From assembly GCA_963700955.1 (NCBI GenBank), contig CAVOZH010000012.1, forward strand, positions 186,001 through 250,000: a stretch of 64,000 bases of DNA, read 5' to 3'. Every line of letters begins with the position of its first letter. Within the stretch, counting starts at the first letter, position 1. The position numbers and the translations under genes are program-made. This document shows, in pieces, positions 61,932 through 64,000 of the stretch. Origin of the DNA: Nocardioides_C sp963700955. GTDB taxonomy: Bacteria; Actinomycetota; Actinomycetes; Propionibacteriales; Nocardioidaceae. The notes beneath the pieces were generated by a model. That model was not told the DNA's origin, did not search any database, and saw only the letters and a list, made by a program, of their open reading frames with translations.

Positions 61932-63479
61932 TCACCCCACTGACGGCAGGGGCCCGAAGTCGCGTCGGCAGCTCCTGCCGGCGCAGTTCTGCAGCGCGTG
62001 GGCCCGCCGCCGGAGCTCCACCTGCACGTCGCGGTAGGCCGGTTGTCCTGCGACGTTGCTCAGCTGGTGCGGGTCCACGCGGCGGTCGTACAGCTCGGTC
62101 CCGTAGCGCGCGTACTCCACGTAGGTGTAGCGGCGGGTTCGCACACCGCGGTACGACCAACCCACGCCATCCCCCTCCCCGAGCCGCGGGCCGTTCTGGA
62201 TCAGGAGGTCCTTCCACCCGGTCGCGGCCCTGTTCCGGGCAAGCGGCAACAGGCTCCGTCCATCAAGGGGCACGGTCGGGGACGCCTTGGCCAGGTCGAC
62301 GAAGGTCGGGGCGAGGTCAACGGTGGCCACCGTGTCCCGACGCGTGACTCCCCGTGGCAGTCCCGGCCCGCGGACGATCAGTGGCACCTGCAGCGACTGC
62401 TCGTACGGCACGTCCTTGCCGGTCCAGCGATGCTCCCCGAGCAGGAAGCCGTTGTCGGAGGTGAACACGATCACGGTGTTGCGCAGCTGGCCCGTCTCAC
62501 GGAGCACGCGGACGGTCCGTGCCACGGCCTCGTCGACGGACTGGAGCGACTGGATGCGGCGGGTGAAGTTCTGACGCATCTCGTCCCGGCGTTGCGAGGA
62601 CGTCGACAGACCCTTCAGGTAGGCCGGCTTGTCCGTGAGATCCCGCTCGAAGAAGGCAGGATCGTCGAAGGACGGCGGTCGGACATCCTGGAGCATCGCG
62701 GCGTGCCGCCGGGCGGGAACCGGCGGTCCCCAACACCAACCGTCATCGTCGGGGACGCAGGCCCCGTGCGGAGCCACGTGCGACTCCCACAGGAAGAACG
62801 GCTCGTCCTGGCGTGCGAACTGTCGCACCAGCTCCGCTGTCTGTGCCGCCACGAAGTCCGAGACATGGACCCGGGGATGATGCCGGATCTCGTTGTTGTG
62901 CCGCGCGGAGAAGTCGTAGTACCGATACGCCCCCAGGTCCTCGAGGAGAGGGTGCCATTCGTCCCAGCCGGGAATGCGTCGGCTGGTGCTTCGGTAGCCG
63001 TTGAGGAACTTCCCGACGAAGGCGGTGTGGTAGCCCGCGGCCTGCAGCCAAGGGCCGATGGTGTTGCGGTAGCTGTGCATGGCTCGGAACCCGCCGTGCT
63101 TGTGCCCCTCGTTCGTCCGAACGCCGTTGTTCTGGGCGAACTGCCCGGTGAGGATCTCCGCTCGGGCCGGGCAGCACAGCGGATGCGGGGAGACCGAGTC
63201 GGTGAACGTCACGCCCGCCTTGCCCAGCACGCGCCGGGTGCGCGGCATCCACCGCATGTCGTAGTCGGTCTGATCGTCGGTGGTGATCAGCACGATGTTC
63301 GGCTGTGCACTCGGGGCCTCTTGCACGACGGCACCGGCCGCTGGCAGACCGGCCTTGCCGACGGCCAGCCGATGCACGGCCACATCGGGTGCCGGGCTGA
63401 TCGTCGCCGCCGAGCACCCGAGGACCAGCATGGTGGCCGCGAGGACGGCGAGCAGGCCGCTCGCAAGGCGAGGTGACAT
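61932..63479 (-). CDS. Sulfatase-family lipoprotein
   Basis: 515 residues from ATG 63479. MSPRLASGLLAVLAATMLVL ends in GCSA, a lipobox. PNIVLITTDDQTDYDMRWMP holds the first metal Asp pair, PLCCPARAEILTG the CxPxR formylglycine site, VGKFLNGYRST a Lys-binding loop, and VIVFTSDNGFLLGEHRW the second metal pair. It hydrolyses sulfate esters outside the cell once its Cys is converted to formylglycine. It may liberate sulfate from polysaccharides. No sulfatase-modifying enzyme is visible here. Confidence 0.9.
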   Translation of the reverse strand: MSPRLASGLLAVLAATMLVLGCSAATISPAPDVAVHRLAVGKAGLPAAGAVVQEAPSAQPNIVLITTDDQTDYDMRWMPRTRRVLGKAGVTFTDSVSPHPLCCPARAEILTGQFAQNNGVRTNEGHKHGGFRAMHSYRNTIGPWLQAAGYHTAFVGKFLNGYRSTSRRIPGWDEWHPLLEDLGAYRYYDFSARHNNEIRHHPRVHVSDFVAAQTAELVRQFARQDEPFFLWESHVAPHGACVPDDDGWCWGPPVPARRHAAMLQDVRPPSFDDPAFFERDLTDKPAYLKGLSTSSQRRDEMRQNFTRRIQSLQSVDEAVARTVRVLRETGQLRNTVIVFTSDNGFLLGEHRWTGKDVPYEQSLQVPLIVRGPGLPRGVTRRDTVATVDLAPTFVDLAKASPTVPLDGRSLLPLARNRAATGWKDLLIQNGPRLGEGDGVGWSYRGVRTRRYTYVEYARYGTELYDRRVDPHQLSNVAGQPAYRDVQVELRRRAHALQNCAGRSCRRDFGPLPSVG

Positions 63480-63701
63480 TTCCGGGCTCCCCTGGTCTGA
63501 GTCTCCGACGCACTGCCGGACCCTGTTCGAATGGCGACAAGTCGTGGCCGCCGGAGACTTCACTGCTCACAGGGGTCACCTGAGCCTCGATTCTCCCATG
63601 TCCCGAGGGCTTGGCTGACCGAAATGAAAAGCAAAGGGCGGATATGGCAGGGAATGTCGGAAGCAGCTCTCATTCTTGCCCCACTGAGTAGCGTGGGAGG
63701 C

Positions 63702-64000
63702 ATGGGTTACGAGGTCACCAGGAGCGACGAGGAGTGGCGCGAGCAGCTCACCCCTCAGGAGTACGCCGTGCTGCGGAGGGCCGGCACCGAGCCGGCTTTC
63801 ACCGGCGAGTACACCGACACCAAGACCACCGGTGTCTATCGCTGCCGGGCCTGCCAGGCCGAGCTCTTCCGGTCGGACACGAAGTTCGAGTCGCACTGCG
63901 GCTGGCCGTCGTTCTACGCACCGCTGGCCGAGGACCGGGTCGAGTACATCGAGGACAGCTCCTTCGGCATGAAGAGGGTGGAGGTGCGCTGCGGGAGCTG
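63702..64000 (+). CDS. msrB: Peptide-methionine (R)-S-oxide reductase MsrB, 3' truncated
   Basis: ATG 63702 follows GTGGGAGG; the frame is open at the right edge, so the C-terminus is missing. GTEPAFTGEYTDTKTTGVYR, CRACQAELFRSDTKFESHCG and WPSFYAPLAEDRVEYIED are typical; CRAC is the first zinc CxxC and the start of the second (CGSC) is reached at the edge. The catalytic Cys near the C-terminus is outside. It repairs oxidised methionine in proteins. Confidence 0.93.
   Translation, partial: MGYEVTRSDEEWREQLTPQEYAVLRRAGTEPAFTGEYTDTKTTGVYRCRACQAELFRSDTKFESHCGWPSFYAPLAEDRVEYIEDSSFGMKRVEVRCGS

Noticed and set aside
1..64000. CRISPR arrays, tRNA/rRNA genes, transposases, phage genes
   Set aside because: No regularly spaced repeats, no convincing tRNA T-arm with matching stems, and no transposase or integrase motifs were seen; a weak tRNA could be missed by eye.

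Overview
This is a high-GC actinobacterial chromosome segment. Dense single genes, GTG starts, four-base start/stop overlaps, mycothiol-type and F420-type enzymes, Tat and lipoprotein signals, and a group 1h (actinobacterial-type) [NiFe] hydrogenase locus suggest an aerobic soil organism of the Nocardioides/Propionibacteriales kind; the genus is inference. I see no rRNA, tRNA, CRISPR array, prophage or intact insertion sequence. Both edges cut genes: an alkaline-phosphatase-superfamily protein on the left and msrB on the right.

Layout. 1-10.4 kb: small, mostly independent metabolic genes (YchJ, mycothiol-dependent isomerase/DinB-like, two VOC proteins, ABM monooxygenase-like, DHFR-like, SRPBCC, TIGR03118). 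They are mixed with two gene remnants: a collapsed maleylacetate reductase at 2.3 kb and a broken luciferase-like flavin oxidoreductase at 5.2-5.6 kb. 10.9-20.9 kb: the hydrogenase locus, hypA-hypB, a promoter gap, then a tightly coupled run hhyS-hhyL-NifU/Rieske-like protein-DUF5947-like-DUF6084-like-unknown 501 aa protein-39 aa membrane peptide-maturation protease-hypC-DUF6390-like. The small subunit has Asp in place of a proximal-cluster Cys, as reported for actinobacterial-type enzymes. hypD, hypE and hypF are absent here and must lie elsewhere. 20.9-26.0 kb: a convergent operon for a transmembrane ferric-reductase-like flavoprotein plus an iron-type ABC transporter, whose last gene overlaps the hydrogenase operon end to end.

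26-34 kb: FUSC transporter, then a two-gene signalling unit in which a response regulator receiver is fused to a cysteine-less glutaredoxin/thioredoxin-reductase-like body and is translationally coupled to a histidine kinase with a cyclic-nucleotide-binding-like sensor; then phosphoesterase, alpha/beta hydrolase and a membrane protein. 34-48.5 kb: beta-propeller protein, SDR, DUF6351 protein, cupin, LuxR and TetR regulators, a DHA2-type exporter sharing a palindromic operator with the TetR gene, FAD monooxygenase, LssY-like protein and a deazaflavin reductase. 48.6-57.3 kb: secreted GH6 glycosidase, PAS-PP2C phosphatase, a TfoX-like gene interrupted by two in-frame UGA codons, PHP phosphoesterase, a sterol-desaturase-family protein and small proteins.

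57.9-64 kb: helR, a rifamycin-tolerance RNA polymerase recycling ATPase, preceded by a sequence matching the rifamycin-associated element but broken by an apparent one-base insertion; then a stand-alone LigD-type polymerase, a sulfatase lipoprotein and the start of msrB. An 80-odd-bp diverged repeat occurs at 2.1 kb and 26.1 kb. The best candidates for undescribed biology are the hydrogenase accessory proteins of unknown role and the kinase/receiver-TrxR pair.
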